DNA from: Clarkia xantiana subsp. parviflora
Taxonomy: Eukaryota > Streptophyta > Magnoliopsida > Myrtales > Onagraceae
Direction of reading: 5' to 3'
DNA length: 64,000 nt
Assembly: GCA_036873135.1 (NCBI GenBank)
Contig: JAPTYO010000027.1
Span: 4,108,322 to 4,172,321 of the forward strand
Shown here: one piece after another, positions 10,891 through 44,537 of the stretch
Numbering within the stretch: the first letter of the stretch is position 1
Layout: each line of letters opens with the position of its first letter
Notes under the pieces: generated by a model
The model's input: the letters and a program-made list of their open reading frames with translations, nothing else
Database searches by the model: none
Told to the model about the DNA's origin: nothing
Program-made: the position numbers and the translations under genes

Positions 10891-13800
10891 ATCAAGCATG
10901 ACATTTCTTCAAGTGTTCGCCCCTAAAAGAATGCTTCAATGCTCTGCCATCGAGGTCTTCCAACTTGTACGCATTCGGAGCTGGCATCCCCACGACCTTG
11001 TAAGGTCCTTCCCATTTTGGTGACATCTTGTTGATTCGATCCAAAAGGGTAAACTCGTTGCGACGTCAAACCAGCTCCCCGACGAAGAATTGTCGGGACT
11101 TAACTCGCCGATTGTAATACCTGGCCGTCGCCAAACGCATTCGAGCCTGGACTTCGTCGGCTTCCCGCCTCTTCTCTTCGAGCAAGTCCAAATCCAGACG
11201 CCTCATTTCATCATTCGTCAAAGGCTCGTAATATCTCATCGATGGGATGCCACAACTACCTCCACGGGAGCAACAGCCTCCGTGCCATAAACAAGGCCAA
11301 ACGGAGTCTCCCCGGTTGATCGTTTGGGTGTCGTTCTAACAGCCCAAAGCACGTTTTTCAGCTCGTTCAGCCGTTTGCCCTTCAAGGCATAGACCCTTTT
11401 CTTCAGGCCATCCATCACGATTTTGTTGGCTGATTCCACCTGGCCATTAGTCTGAGCATGATGGACAGAAGCTGTCCGATGCTCGATGTTCAACTCTTCC
11501 AGATACTCCTTCACTTGAGTCCCGTTAAACGGTGGACCATTGTCGCTGATCACCACCTTGGGAATCCCGTATCTGGATACGATATGGGTTTGGAGAAACT
11601 TGACGATCTGGTTCCCCGTCGTCTTGGCCAACGCCTTTGCTTCTATCCATTTCGAAAAATAGTCAATACCCACCAACAAATATTTACACTGACCTTGTGC
11701 TTGCGGGAGAGGTCCCACTAAGTCGATGCCCCACTGCGCGAAGGGCCAAGCGCTCCTGATGGACGTCAGATTAGCGGCTGGAGCCACGATGTTCGGGGCG
11801 TACCTCTGGCACGCGTCACAGCATCGGACCAACGTCGTCGCCTCCTTGCTCATCGTAGGCCAATAATAGCCCAAATTTAACAATTTTCTCATAATGGATC
11901 GGGCCCCTTCATGACAAGCTGCGACCCCTTCATGCACCTCCTTCAGGATTCGACTTGTGTCGGGCTCAGCCACACACTTCAAGTACGGAGTCGAGAACCA
12001 GCCCTTCTTGTATAGCTGATTGTCCAGCATCACGTAATTAGCCGCGATCCGACGTATCCTGTCAGCTACTACTCGATTATCGGGGAGTACCCCCGTAGTC
12101 AGATACGTGACTATTGGGGTCATCCAAGTGGGCTCCTCCTCTGATCCTGCTTCAATAGCACACTCCTGCGTCGGGTCGGTGGTCGACAAGATCACCTTCT
12201 CCAAGAAGTGCACCTTCCGATTTTCCTCCAGGGGTGCCCCCAAGGCAAATTTGGTCAAGGCATCTGCCTCCACGTTTTCTTCCCTCGGGATCGCCTCGAT
12301 GTCGAAGCTTTTAAAGCTCTCCTTCAAGACTTGCACCTCGCGAAGGTACTTCCTCATCATTGGGCTCTTCGCCTCGTATCGCCCTTGGACCTGGTTCACA
12401 ATCAGGGCTGCGTCACATTTCACTCTCAAGTGAACAACTACCGTACCTTTGGCAATTTTCAGGCCCGTGATAAGAGCCTCGTACTCAGCTTCGTTGTTCG
12501 TGGCCCTAAACGTTAAGGCCAAAGCATATCGAAGCGGCTCACCTCCACCTGGTGGTATCAATACAAACCCTGCTCCTGATCCATCTGAACTCGAGGAGCC
12601 ATCCGTGTACATCTCCCAAGTATTTTCCTCGTTTGACTGTTCTGATTGCTCTGCCATCTCTGGTTGTTCTGCTATCGGGACCTCCATGGTTGCCCCCTCT
12701 ACAGGACCCGCTTCTTCCAGATCGGGGACTGTAGACTCTGCTATGAAATCCGCCAATGCCTGGCCCTTAATAGCCGTTCTCGGAGCAAAGTGTATGCGAA
12801 ACTCACTTAGCTCGACTGCCCATTTCACTAATCTCCCCGACGCATCGGGTCGGTTCAAAAAATGCTTCACAGGCTGGTTCGTCAACACAGTAATCTCATG
12901 CGCATGGAAGTAAGGCCTCAGCTTCCGAGCAGTTATAATCAACGCAAAGAGATACTTCTCATCGGCGGGATAATTCATTTCAGATTTGGAAAACGCCTTG
13001 CTTACATAATAGACGGGAATTTGATTACCCTCGACAACCTTCACTAACACAGAGCTAATGGGAAATTTAGAAACAGCCAAGTAAAGATAGAGCGGCTCGC
13101 CTGGAACTGGTTTCGCCAACGGCGGGAGGGTGCGAAGGTGCTGCTTGAGTGCCTGGAACGCCTCTTCACACTTGGCGGTCCACTCAAACTTCTTGTTGGC
13201 CCTCAGGACTTCAAAAAATGGCATTGATCGGTCATTCACTTTGGACAGGAAGCGATTCATTGCAGCCAGTCGGCCATTCAGCACTTGCACCTCCCGATGG
13301 TTTATCGGAGACTGCATCTCCTCGATCGCCCTTAGCTTCTCGGGGTTCACCTCAATTCCTCTTTGGCTCACCATAAAGCCCAGAAACTTCCCCGAGTGGA
13401 CTCCGAAGGCGCATTTTGTCGGGTTCAAGCGAACCTGATGAAGCCTCATCCGCTCAAACGTTGTGGCTAGGTTGTGCACATGATCCTCAGCTTGTCAGGA
13501 CTTCACCAGCATATCATCCACGTAAGCCTCCATGGTCTTCCCTAGCATATCTCCAAACAGCTTGTTCACCATCCGCTGGTAGGTTTCCCCGGCATTGATC
13601 AGTCCGAAAGGCATGACATCGTAATGATAGATATCGCTATCAGCATAAAAGGCAGTGTGGGGGGCGTCCTCCTTAGCCATCTTGATCTGGTTGTAGCCCG
13701 AGTACGCATCCATGAAGCTCAACAGCCCATGTCCCGACGTGGTATCCACCAGCTGGTCGATTCTCGGGAGCGGGTAACAATCCTTCGGGCAAGCCTTATT

Positions 13801-14646
13801 CAAGTCGCGGAAATCAACACACATCCGCCACTTCCCATTGCTCTTCTTTACCAGCACCGGGTTAGCAACCCAAGTCTGGAATCGGAGCTCCTTGATAAAC
13901 CCAGCATCGAGCAACATGCCCACCTCCTGCTGGATCGCGATCCTCTTGTTTGTGCCCATCGGACGCCTTTTCTGCTCGATAGGTTTGATGGCGGGATCGA
14001 TCTTCAACTCGTGTACGATCACATCGGGGCTGATTCCTGGCATATCACTCGGGGACCAGGCGAACAGCTCCTTGAACTCCTTCAGTAGATCGATCAATTC
14101 TCGGGCTGTTTCCTCGGTCAGAGCAGACCCGATTTTCACCTTCCTCTGAGGCCCGTCAATCTCGACCTCCTTCAAGTCCTCCACGGGGGCGGGACGCCCA
14201 AACTCCTCTCTAGGATCAGCATCTGTCTGGAGGACAGTCATAGCCTCTCGTCTTTTCCTTCGAGTGGCATTAACATAACATTTCCTGGAGGCCACCTGGT
14301 CGCCCTTGACCTCTCCGACTCCATGGTCAGTCGGGAACTTCATCTTCTGGTGAACAGTCGAGGCAACTGCCATCTGGCGGTTGATGGTAGTTCTTCCGAT
14401 AATCGCATTGTAGGTCCCTGCGGATTCTACTACCACAAACTCCACGTTCCTCCTCTCCGATTTCCACCCGCTAACAAACTCTACTGGTAAGGTGATCACT
14501 CCTAACGGATAGGAGGTAAAGCCAGAGAATCCGACCATCGGGAAGTTCGCCTCCTTCAGGTCCTTCTTAGTTTTCCCCATGGCCTCCAGCGCATCCATGA
14601 ACAGAATATCGGAGGAGCTCCCTCCATCGATCAGAATCCGCTTCAT
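10891..14646 (-). pseudogene. pol: Tat pol: protease, RT, RNase H, aRNase H, integrase
   Basis: Two long open stretches cover it. 13495-14646 (383 codons) has the protease active-site region near its start (ILIDGGSSSDILF, an unusual DGGSS form of D-S/T-G) and the RT core MCVDFRDLNKACPKD, ending in the catalytic YVDDMLVKS (residues 375-383). 11236-13479 (747 codons) continues with RT thumb, a degenerate first RNase H (about 125-245), the Tat-specific second RNase H (MYTDGSSSSDGSGAGFVL, NNEAEYEAL; about 288-420) and integrase (HEGARSIMRK, CDACQ, WGIDLVGPLP, ISDNGPPF; about 525-740). Lesions: TGA at 13495-13497 directly after YVDDMLVKS, a frameshift near 11236-11260, and TGA at 11066-11068 in the C-terminal tail, which otherwise reads on to about 10891. 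The start is also unnatural: sequence before the protease seems deleted where gag ends. It made the copying and insertion enzymes; it is not functional now. Confidence 0.93.
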
Positions 14647-16455
14647 AGGTGTGGAGTCTCCACGCCTACGAGATCCTCCGACGAAAAGGAGATCACCATC
14701 TCTTCCTTCAGGGTCCAGGATCGGGACCTCTTACCCAGCACTACAGCAGTGGGAATTCTAGAGGCATAAACTTCCCGGGAGGACGAGGTATCACCTCCCG
14801 CCGCAAATCCTCCGTGAATCAAATTGATAGTGCCCCGCTTCTCCTTATGGGCACCAGAAGACTCCGGGTCAGACCTCTTCTTCTTTGGGGACCGATCGCG
14901 AGATCGGGAACGGGACCGTGATCGGGATCGAGAACGGGATCGGGACCGCTTCTCCCCGACGAACTCCTTAAGCTTCCCCTTCTGGATCAGCTTTTCGATC
15001 TCCTTCTTCAGCTCCCAACAATGGTTGGTGTCGTGACCATTTGCGCGATGAAATCGACAGTAGCGATCGGTGCGGGATCCCAAAAATTCTCCTTCCTTCT
15101 TCGGGGGTACCTGGAGATACCCTGTCGTTCCATGACCGTTAACACCTCCGCCATAGAGCTGTTGAGAGGAATGTCACGATCCTCCCGCCTGTCCTTCTTC
15201 GAGGAACACCTATCATCCATTCGATCAGAGCGGCCTCGATTCCGACTGCTCTCGGATTTATCCTTCGACTTACGATCGTCCAAGGTTTGACCGACTGCTT
15301 TCCCTTATTCGACTTCGGGGGCTCAAGCTCTCCAGCGGCTATCTTCGACTCCTGGACATCGATTTGCCGCTTAACCCTCTTCTGCAACGCCTCCATATTC
15401 CACACAGCCTTCTCGGCCACGCTGTGCATCAAGTCGGAACCGTAGGGGGCTGTCAGGTTCCGAATGAAGGTATGGATGGTCTCACCCTCTGAAATCTCCT
15501 CATCAATCTCCGCCACGCTGGCAGTGTATCGCTGGTAATAGTGCGCCAGCGACTCATCGGGCCTCTGTACCACCTGGGTCAGGGACCTTACACTCTTCAA
15601 CAGACGTCACCGACCTTGGTACTGCTGAATAAAGCGGTCGTGCATATCGGCCCAGCAAGTGATGCAGCCTGGGGGCAGACTGAAGAACCAGGTCAGGGCT
15701 CTCTCACCAAGTGTTTTCGGGAACAACGTACACACGATATCTTCATTTGGGGCTCTGCCCAGACACGCCATAAGGTGCTTCTAGACATGACGAACCCGAT
15801 CTCCCTCGCCATCATACTCCTTAATCGTGGGGATACCCAGCCCTGGCGGGGCGAGGGTGTCTATGAGTCGAGGAACGAAGGGATGGGTGGATCGATCCCT
15901 CAGCTCCGACACCAGCGGCTTCTGCTCTCCCATGCAGATGTTCACGATCTTCACCACCTGATCGGGGGTGATGGGACCATTAAGGGGAATGGTCCTATGC
16001 TGCACTGGTCCTGGCCCATCGACCACAAATCGTTCTGGTTGAGTGGACTCCCTACTACTGCCCTGGCTTCGGGGCTGAGCCTCCCGCACATTCTGAACCT
16101 CTGCTGGCGGGGGCGCTTCCTCTTCTAGTGGGGGCATCTCCTCTTGCCTCCTCGCAGCCTCTCTCCGATCTAAGAGAGCCTCCACGGCTGCCAAAAACAT
16201 CAGCATGGCCTCCGCCACAGCCCTCGTCAGGTCCGCATTTGGAGGAGCCTCCTGCTCCCTATTCCCCTGGTGTTGAGCAGCAGTATCTTCAGGAGCTTCA
16301 TTATGCCCCCCTGTCCGGGAGACCTCCGCGGGGAGATTCTGGTCCTCAGCATGCTCCGGTGGTGAATTCAGAGTCGTCCCAGCAGGATGACGGGAACCAC
16401 CAGATTGTCCTTGTCTTCTTTGCTTGCCAGCCGCCATTGAACGAGTAGAAGGCAT
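14643..16455 (-). pseudogene. gag: Tat gag
   Basis: The reading starts at ATG 16455 and shows a Gln/Pro/Glu-rich N-terminus, then the capsid core (TIKEYDGEGD near 15790). A TAG at 15781-15783 interrupts the capsid. The rest of the capsid domain is seen at 15139-15600 (SVRSLTQVVQRPDESLAHYY). A frameshift follows near 15280. The nucleocapsid part at 14643-15083 has a YCRFHRANGHDTNHCW zinc-binding pattern and a striking Ser-Arg dipeptide run (about 14895-14955). TGA at 14643-14645 overlaps the first ATG of the pol fragment. Gag would form the virus-like particle; it is inactive here. Confidence 0.88.
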
Positions 16456-16474
16456 ATAAGCTTTTTTTCACGTT

Positions 16475-16490
16475 CCCACAGACGGCGCCA
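16475..16490 (-). other. Primer binding site of the Tat element
   Basis: Minus strand TGGCGCCGTCTGTGGG, one base from the 5' LTR end. It is nearly the same as the PBS of the LARD at 30161 (one C/T difference). It is the tRNA annealing site for first-strand synthesis. Confidence 0.88.
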
Positions 16491-16491
16491 A

Positions 16492-17161
16492 TGTTGGATC
16501 GCGGTGGAACTCCGGCACGATCTTTGACGATGATCCCAGCTCCTTCGCTCCACGTAATCCTCTCCGATGGAGCGCCAAGAGGGGATAGACCGGTCAGTGA
16601 CCCATAATCCCTCTCCGATGCTTAAATGAGTATCTCGTATGGACTGGCAAGCAGTAAACTCAAGTAGTGTATCTCAAAAACGTCATTGATCTGAGGTAAC
16701 CTCTGCCCTTTTATAGGCGGAGAGGTACCTCAGTTACCTGGTGAACCATTGGGGTAGTTAGCCCGTATTCTGCGTATCTCGGGCACGATCCCGCCTATCT
16801 AGGCCATGATCTCGCTTATCTCGGCCACGCCCCGCGTATCTCGGCCTTTACCTCTGATAGCAAGTCCCGACTAATATCGGGGACTCCAGAGTTGTCTCAT
16901 TGTGTCACCGCTTGGGGCCCCTCGTCATCGTGACAGGGCCAATCGTTCTCAGGGATTCGTCATCGGGGCCTACTTAAAGGCATCTTATCAGGAGCATCAA
17001 GCTCACCTATCGGGACCGACTCTGTCGGGACCTTTCATCATCGGGACTCCCTCTATCGGGACCCTTCGCCTGGGTCATCTTGACCTCCATTGAGGGCCCA
17101 GTGGCCCTATTCACCGTTTCCTCGCCGTTAAAGGGCCTAACGGCCATAGCGGAGCCCATCA
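16492..17161 (-). repeat. Tat 5' LTR (right copy)
   Basis: Starts TGTTGGATCG and ends CCCATCA on the plus strand, followed by target duplicate AGCAC (17162-17166). It has the same minus-strand TATA box (TATAAAAG, about 16708-16715) as the left copy. This is the copy that would drive gag-pol. Confidence 0.93.
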
Positions 17162-17904
17162 AGCACCAATCATGAATTAGTTTTGTGATTGTCAATACAA
17201 GGTATAGCTAATGAGATCTTTGTAGATACCTAATGAGGTTCGACGATCTAGGGTACAAGCACACTTCCTTATTGCAAGTTGTCCTCAATGAACAGTTGTA
17301 TACTCCTAATAGATATACAACAACTAGTTCTCACAAAGTATGCCGGTCGCACGGTTGAGCCATGTATGAAAGACGAAGGAAATGTACAGAGGTATATTAC
17401 TATCCACGCAACTGAGCACTCCCATATGGGGTGCTCTTGCACAGCTCGGTAAGTCCGGGACTAAAGTTACACACTTCGGAAGTGTGTAACCGCCCCGTGC
17501 CTATATATATCCATCTATATGGATGGTTATTGTAGAGAGCCTACATAATACAGATTTGTGAGTGATAGTTTGTGAGACTAGTCTGAATTTGTCTTCGATG
17601 TCCTCCTCTCGTGTCGGAGCTCCGGTGCCCGACCACCTTGTCTTTGGGTCATCATCCGTGGAGACCCGAGGTACGCTCCACTCAAGTGACGTACCACTCC
17701 AACCGGCATCCCCACCGCCGTGATTCCGAGCCGTCGCCAACGATCTACGCTTCCGCAGCCGCACGCCGCCACATCGAACAAGTAAGTATCGTATTTGTGT
17801 TACGATCTGATGTCTTACTAATGTGTGTGTTTTAGCGTGCATGTAGTTCGAATTCCTACACATGTCGTTGCAACAGAGCTATATCGACGATATCAGGTGT
17901 TATC
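17162..17904 (+). mobile_element. LTR-like remnant right of the Tat insertion
   Basis: No ORF of note. A TATA-like TATATATATCC occurs near 17503, followed by leader-like CT-rich sequence and an end near 17860. The motif GCCGGTCGCACGG at about 17342 is shared with 1059-1071. A short perfect inverted repeat (11-bp arms GTTACACACTT around CGG) lies at 17466-17490. Most likely this is the remaining part of the copia LTR into which the Tat element inserted. Confidence 0.4.
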
Positions 17905-18900
17905 GCGGGGATTTAGGTCGCCACAACAATCATTAATTCTTGTAGTGATGTTGATGATCTGATTATAACCGGTGATGATGTTGAGGGGATCTCGGTATTG
18001 AAGAATTTTTTGAACAAAAAAATTCAGATCACGGACCTTGGTTAACTCAAATACTTTCTTGGCATTGAAGTATCACGGTCTCCTAAGAAGATACTTATTT
18101 GTCAGAGAAAGTATGTCATTGATATATACTATCCGAGTGAGGGTTGCTTTAACGTAATCCTGTTGATTCGCCGATGGTTCCTAAAATCAAGCTCGTGTGC
18201 CTGATAACGGAGCAACCCTACATTATTCTAAAAAAAATTGAAGATTGGTCGGGAAGCTAAATTATCCGACAGTTACTCGATCATACATTTCCAGTTAGTC
18301 AATTCATGTCAGCTCCGCACACGACACTCTGGGATGCAACTATTCAGATTCTTAAATATCTTAAGGGATTTCCAGGAAACTGACTCGTATATCTTGACCT
18401 GGAATATAATAGGGCCGGAGCGTTTACTAATGCCAACAGGGCGGGTTACCCTACTAGTCGAAGGTCAACTTCTGGAAATTGCGTCTTCTTTATATCATAG
18501 AAGAGTTAGAATCAAAAAGTTGTATCTCGATCCAGTGCATAGTCAGAATACCGTGCAATAGAAATCACAGCTTGTAAATTAGTCTAGACGAAGCGTTTAA
18601 TCAGCGAGTTGGGTATTTTCTCTGACGATTTGATGAGGCTACATTGTGACAACCAATCTGCCGTGCATATTGCCAACAATCAAGTCTTCCACGAGAGGAC
18701 CAAGCATATTGAGGTGAATTATCACCTTATTCGAGACCTTGTTATGAGAACATACACTTGTCCTCCATGCATCCAACTCATTCACGTTTGGACAGATCAC
18801 TAGCCTGCAGACATTCTGACCAAGCCTCTCCGCAAAGCTTCAATAAATACTATATGTGACAAGTTGGACTTGTTCGACATATACGTTCCAACTTGAGGAG
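17905..18900 (+). pseudogene. Copia RT/RNase H fragment
   Basis: A broken frame reads VDDLIITGDD (RT catalytic motif, first Tyr lost) near 17950-17985, then YFLGIEVSRSPKKI near 18050. RNase H at 18609-18803 contains LHCDNQSAVHIANN and FHERTKHIEV, and the tail reads ADILTKPLRKASINT to about 18880. Many stops. The short-LTR copia type (Ale-like) is suggested by the adjoining 141-bp LTR. It begins abruptly at the end of the LTR-like remnant, so this is a truncated piece. Confidence 0.85.
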
Positions 18901-18903
18901 TAG

Positions 18904-19044
18904 TGTTAAATATAGTTGTATAATCTTTGTAAATTATGTGATTATTACTTTCCCAGTTTAGCTATTTCATTATCTAGCTATTGTACTCTTTATATATTCA
19001 CGTTATATCATTCAGAGAATATACTGAGTTTTACCAAACTTACA
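18904..19044 (+). repeat. Copia LTR, 141 bp, followed by a PBS
   Basis: Starts TGTTAAATATAG right after a purine stretch (CTTGAGGAG) that follows RNase H, so it sits as a 3' LTR. It ends CTTACA and is followed at once by TGGTATCAGAGCC (19045-19057), the initiator-Met tRNA binding site that should follow a 5' LTR. A second PBS-like TGGTAATAGAGCC lies at 19075-19087. This fits a tandem-element recombination product. Confidence 0.75.
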
Positions 19045-19057
19045 TGGTATCAGAGCC

Positions 19058-40593
<21,536 letters not shown>

Positions 40594-42405
40594 CTACCTC
40601 TATTCACTACCCACCAGTAGCTAGCGTATGAACGAATGAAGGGATCCACTACAGTGCGTACGTACACTAGATAATAATAATAATCTACTATATTATATTA
40701 ATTCGGTACCGGAAGCCCTCTGACTGACACGTGGGTGGTTAGTCCAGTCAGCGTTTCCTAATTTAATCGACATTTAATTGGAGATCTATAAATTTAGACA
40801 TAAAATATTGATTGGTTATAAATTAAGAAGTATTTTTATCTCCTATTTTAGTCTCTAAGCAATTTAAAGAAACAATTTAATTTTAAGTTTCCATTTAAAT
40901 AGTAATTGTATACAGTTTGGTACAGGAAGACTACAGGTCGCCACATAAGCAAAGAGTATTAAATATAGAGCAATATAATAAAAAAAACGGTGAAGATAAA
41001 TAAGGTTGTATTTATGTATAATATATATAACTTCACGTTATCAATAATAATAACTAAGAAAAGAAAGAATATCAACTTCAGACAAATCCAAGTATGTATA
41101 TATAGATTACCAAAAAAAAGTATGTATATATATAACCCCACGTTCACGTTCTATTTTCTTATAGTAAAATATATATTATAAAGAGGTATTTAAAGCAATA
41201 TAAATGTATTTGGAAAATATATAATATTTTAAACCGCGAGTCTGTGTATAAATTGTACAAGCAAGATAATAGTATATTTATTATGAAGCAATATAAATAG
41301 GGTTATATTGCCGTGGCCCGTGAGTAGGGTTTTGTCCATAGGTATGTTGGATTTTTGTAAGATAGTGTTAATATGTGGGGAATTTATATATAATAATTGT
41401 ATTTAGTTATGTATATTATGTTTCTGACTTAGCTATTTCTTTTCTGAGTGATTTATAACTTAGTTTTTGGCAATATGTTATTCAAGCTCGTGTAATTATG
41501 TCTACGTCGACCGCTGTCAGCACGTTGGTGCCTGCCGGGCCTTGAGCTTCGCTCGGTCGTCACTCGACAACCCGTTCCACTTAGACTGCCACTCACAGAG
41601 CAGCGCGGGTGACGTGGAACCCTAAAGACTCGATGTTCTGCAGGAGGGCGGTCGGAGGAGGAGCGCCGCTGGTCAAGATGTTGACCACGGAGGTCAACGA
41701 GATGCGCGGTTCTCTTCTTCGAGAAGGACGTTGAAGATTATCGGTCAACAGTGAATTCATTGAGATGGCCGATCGGATGGGGATGCCTCGCCCTCGATTG
41801 TCAAGGCGGTATTTGTCCGCAGTTAAAGACTCTAATACCTACCTATTTATTCCTTTTATAATTAATTGTTTCCCTTATTAAACAAATTATAGTTTTTTTT
41901 ATGTGAAATAACAGATGAGTTGATGGAACGCTTTCCATCCCTAGATTAGTTATATGCGATCTGTACAGATCACGTGTTTAGTAGTCTCTACCATACTTCT
42001 ATTTATTTGAGTTGTAGAAATCTCCGTTTACTCGATCTTTTTGAGGTTGTAATAACATTTAAGTGGTTTTTTAAAATAATTTAAAAAGTTGCTAATATTT
42101 TTTGCATGCTAATTTCTTCACCTATTTGTGTTGTTGATTAATAGGCAAAATTCATGTTGGCTAAGCTCAAACCCATTAGCCACATACAATACTGGATCTG
42201 ACAATTCACTAAAAATGTCAGATTTTAAGTTTTCATGGAGGTCTTCAAAAGTTTAGAGTTATAAAAAAGATTACTTGCATTGTATCACGGTAATTAAATA
42301 TTTTAATATATATAATATTAAATATTCAAATTAAATGTGTTTTAATATGTATAAGCTCTAGCTTGAGGGAAATAGTTAATTAGAAGTTGCATATTAATGA
42401 AACGA
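40594..42405. other. SCPL 3' flank with a GC-rich island
   Basis: AT-rich throughout except about 41500-41830, which is clearly more GC-rich than both sides and begins near a GTCTACGTCGACCG string. No frame longer than about 60 codons and no LTR, terminal repeat or domain was recognised. Short palindromic and TA-rich stretches near 41020-41180 are ordinary. Confidence 0.4.
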
Positions 42406-43378
42406 TCTATACTACAATAGTAGGAAATAGGTGTCTCTAGGTCAATTAGGTGGTCATTATTAGGGTAAACCTTACATTAAAATTTTACAAGTAGAATAAA
42501 ATATTCAAGTATTATATATATTCAATTGATGTAATTATTAATCTATTTTATATATGCGCTGATTATGCATATAAATTTCACGTAGTTCTATCCAATCAAG
42601 ATACTTTGACAAAACTAGAGTTTTCTTAATGAAAAAATAATAATTAGTAGATAATTTGATACTTATAACTACATTTTTTTAATCTTCCACCAATTGTATT
42701 ATTTTTAAATTACAACTAATGAATTATAATTTTAAATATTGATTTTTTTTATAGCCACGACACATATAACATATATAGTTCTATCTATCGTTCTTATTAA
42801 TCATCATGTTACAACAACAAAGTTAGATATTCTCAAGAATTAATTTTTGTCTCAGATAAAGTTATTTTTTAAGTTGTTTGAAATAGTTAAAATTTATGTA
42901 ATTTAGACATTATTAAGCATGTATTTTACTTTTATACAAATATAATATGTTTCATAAATATTATACGTTAACATTAATGTTATTTTGCCACCACTAACAT
43001 TAATGTTATGCAATAAATATTAATATGGAATGTATAAAAATATTGGTAAGTGTACATTCTATTTATTTATTTACAGCTAAACATTTATAAACTTATATGG
43101 AAAAAATTATATTTAATGGAAAAACACAAAATTTTACGATATAAATCTATAAAGACTAGAATTATAAATGATAATGTTATAGAATACTAATGTGACGACC
43201 TGAGGTTCTTACTTCTTATATTTTGAAAAATGTAAACTATGAATTGATACAAATTATTTTACAAGAATTATAATAAATTAAGCATTTAACTTATAATTAT
43301 TTATAAATTAGAATAATTAAGTATTTAAATTATTTATTTATATATTCTACCCGCGCGGTGCGCGGGGTTAGTATCTAG
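42406..43378 (+). mobile_element. Non-autonomous Helitron
   Basis: The 5' end TCTATACTAC (42406) follows an A; the 3' end CTAG (43375-43378) is followed by a T, the A|T insertion site of Helitrons. Near the 3' end is a GC hairpin with 7-bp arms (CCCGCGC, GCGCGGG) around GGT at about 43350-43366, eight bases before CTAG. The body (973 bp) is AT-rich and has no Rep/helicase gene. Confidence 0.8.
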
Positions 43379-43859
43379 TAATAATAATTATGAGGACGCC
43401 TCTCCATCCATTACTTCAATTATACTATGTTGGTTGTTAATTAAACAGCTGGTGTACGTACCTTCCCTTTCATTCTAACCTACCTATCATCATCTCATCT
43501 TTTGTGAAACACTAACCCCATGGAAGACGTGGGTCAGCTTGGAGAGCCAGCCCCAACCCAGAAAACTCCATACTCCCTCTCAACTTGGACACTGCTCCCT
43601 CTAAGGCAAAATTGGAGGAATTATGTTATTCATTCCATGCTTTCCCATCAAATAAGTTGCGGAGATGTCAAGACCTCTTAGCCATCTACTCACCTGTTTG
43701 AACATAATAAACTGCTCCAACAGACAGTACCATAATCATCATATGTCTAATAAAATGCCAATCTTTTTATATGTGGCTCATGCAAAATGGAGTTTGTTAA
43801 CTATTTTATTTGCGGCTTCATTACCACAATTTAATACTAAAGCAGATTTTTTCAGGAAA
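43379..43859. other. Unassigned sequence after the Helitron
   Basis: No gene or repeat recognised. 43665-43865 has a 66-codon open frame without start context or similarity; the tail may already belong to the copia fragment that follows. Confidence 0.4.
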
Positions 43860-44537
43860 ACCTAAAGCCGTTAACAATCCTCCGAGACAAACAATATCAG
43901 AAACTATATGTCTTATACTCTTATACTCAGCATCCGCAAATGACTTACACACAATATCATCTTTTTTTTCTTTCTAAGCTATAACTGATCACACACACTG
44001 TAGCCTCATAATGAGACCTTTTTGGTTTCTTTAAAAATGGCTCAAATTCTACAAAGTCCAAAAAATATCAGGTCGAGTAATTGTCAAGTATAAAAGCTTC
44101 CCAATAAGCCTTTTATAAGAAGACTCAATAACAAAATTAAGATCATCTTGATTTATTTTTCAAATAATCATCTTACTTTTTTTTTTTGCCAACAAATCTT
44201 CATATTTCTTACTAGTAAACTTCACATTAGAGGTGTCTTAGCAACCTTCCCACTGGCTCAAAGATCATAAGCATATTATCTTTGGTAGAGTACAACGCCC
44301 TTATCAGACATTGTTATCTCTTTGCCCATAAAATATTGCAATTCATATAAATCATTCATTTTGAAATTCGATTAAAAAATATACTTATGATAAAAAATCA
44401 ATTTCATATTGTTTCTAGTAATTAAAATATAATCAACATAAACAAGTAATACTACATCCATATGTGTAAAGAAAGAGTAATCAAACAAGAATTGAACATA
44501 GTTGGACCGTAAAAGTCTAGCTAATCAAAGAGTTAAC
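43860..44537 (-). pseudogene. Copia RT fragment
   Basis: The minus strand reads MDVVLLVYVDYIL at about 44460-44420, the RT catalytic box (second Asp changed to Tyr), then NDLYELQYFMGKE near 44365-44330. Stops and shifts follow. It breaks off at 44538 where a gypsy LTR piece begins. Confidence 0.75.

Larger units (their letters stand above)
6230..17161 (-). mobile_element. Complete Ty3/gypsy Tat-lineage retrotransposon
   Basis: This 10.9-kb element is bounded by two LTRs (6230-6886 and 16492-17161) and a perfect 5-bp target duplication AGCAC (6225-6229 and 17162-17166). On the minus strand the order is 5' LTR, PBS TGGCGCCGTCTGTGGG, gag, protease, reverse transcriptase, RNase H, a second archaeal-type RNase H, integrase, a tandem-repeat 3' UTR, an antisense extra gene, PPT and 3' LTR. 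The double RNase H, this PBS and the antisense extra gene are hallmarks of the Tat lineage. The element is dead: gag, pol and the extra gene all carry stops or shifts. The two LTRs are very similar but differ by small changes (657 versus 670 bp, the right copy having an extra short stretch near 16561), so the insertion is older than the LARD at 29-39 kb. Confidence 0.93.

Noticed and set aside
17466..17490. Perfect 11-bp inverted repeat as a terminator
   Set aside because: It lies inside an LTR-like remnant of a plant genome. A rho-independent terminator does not apply, and no gene ends here.
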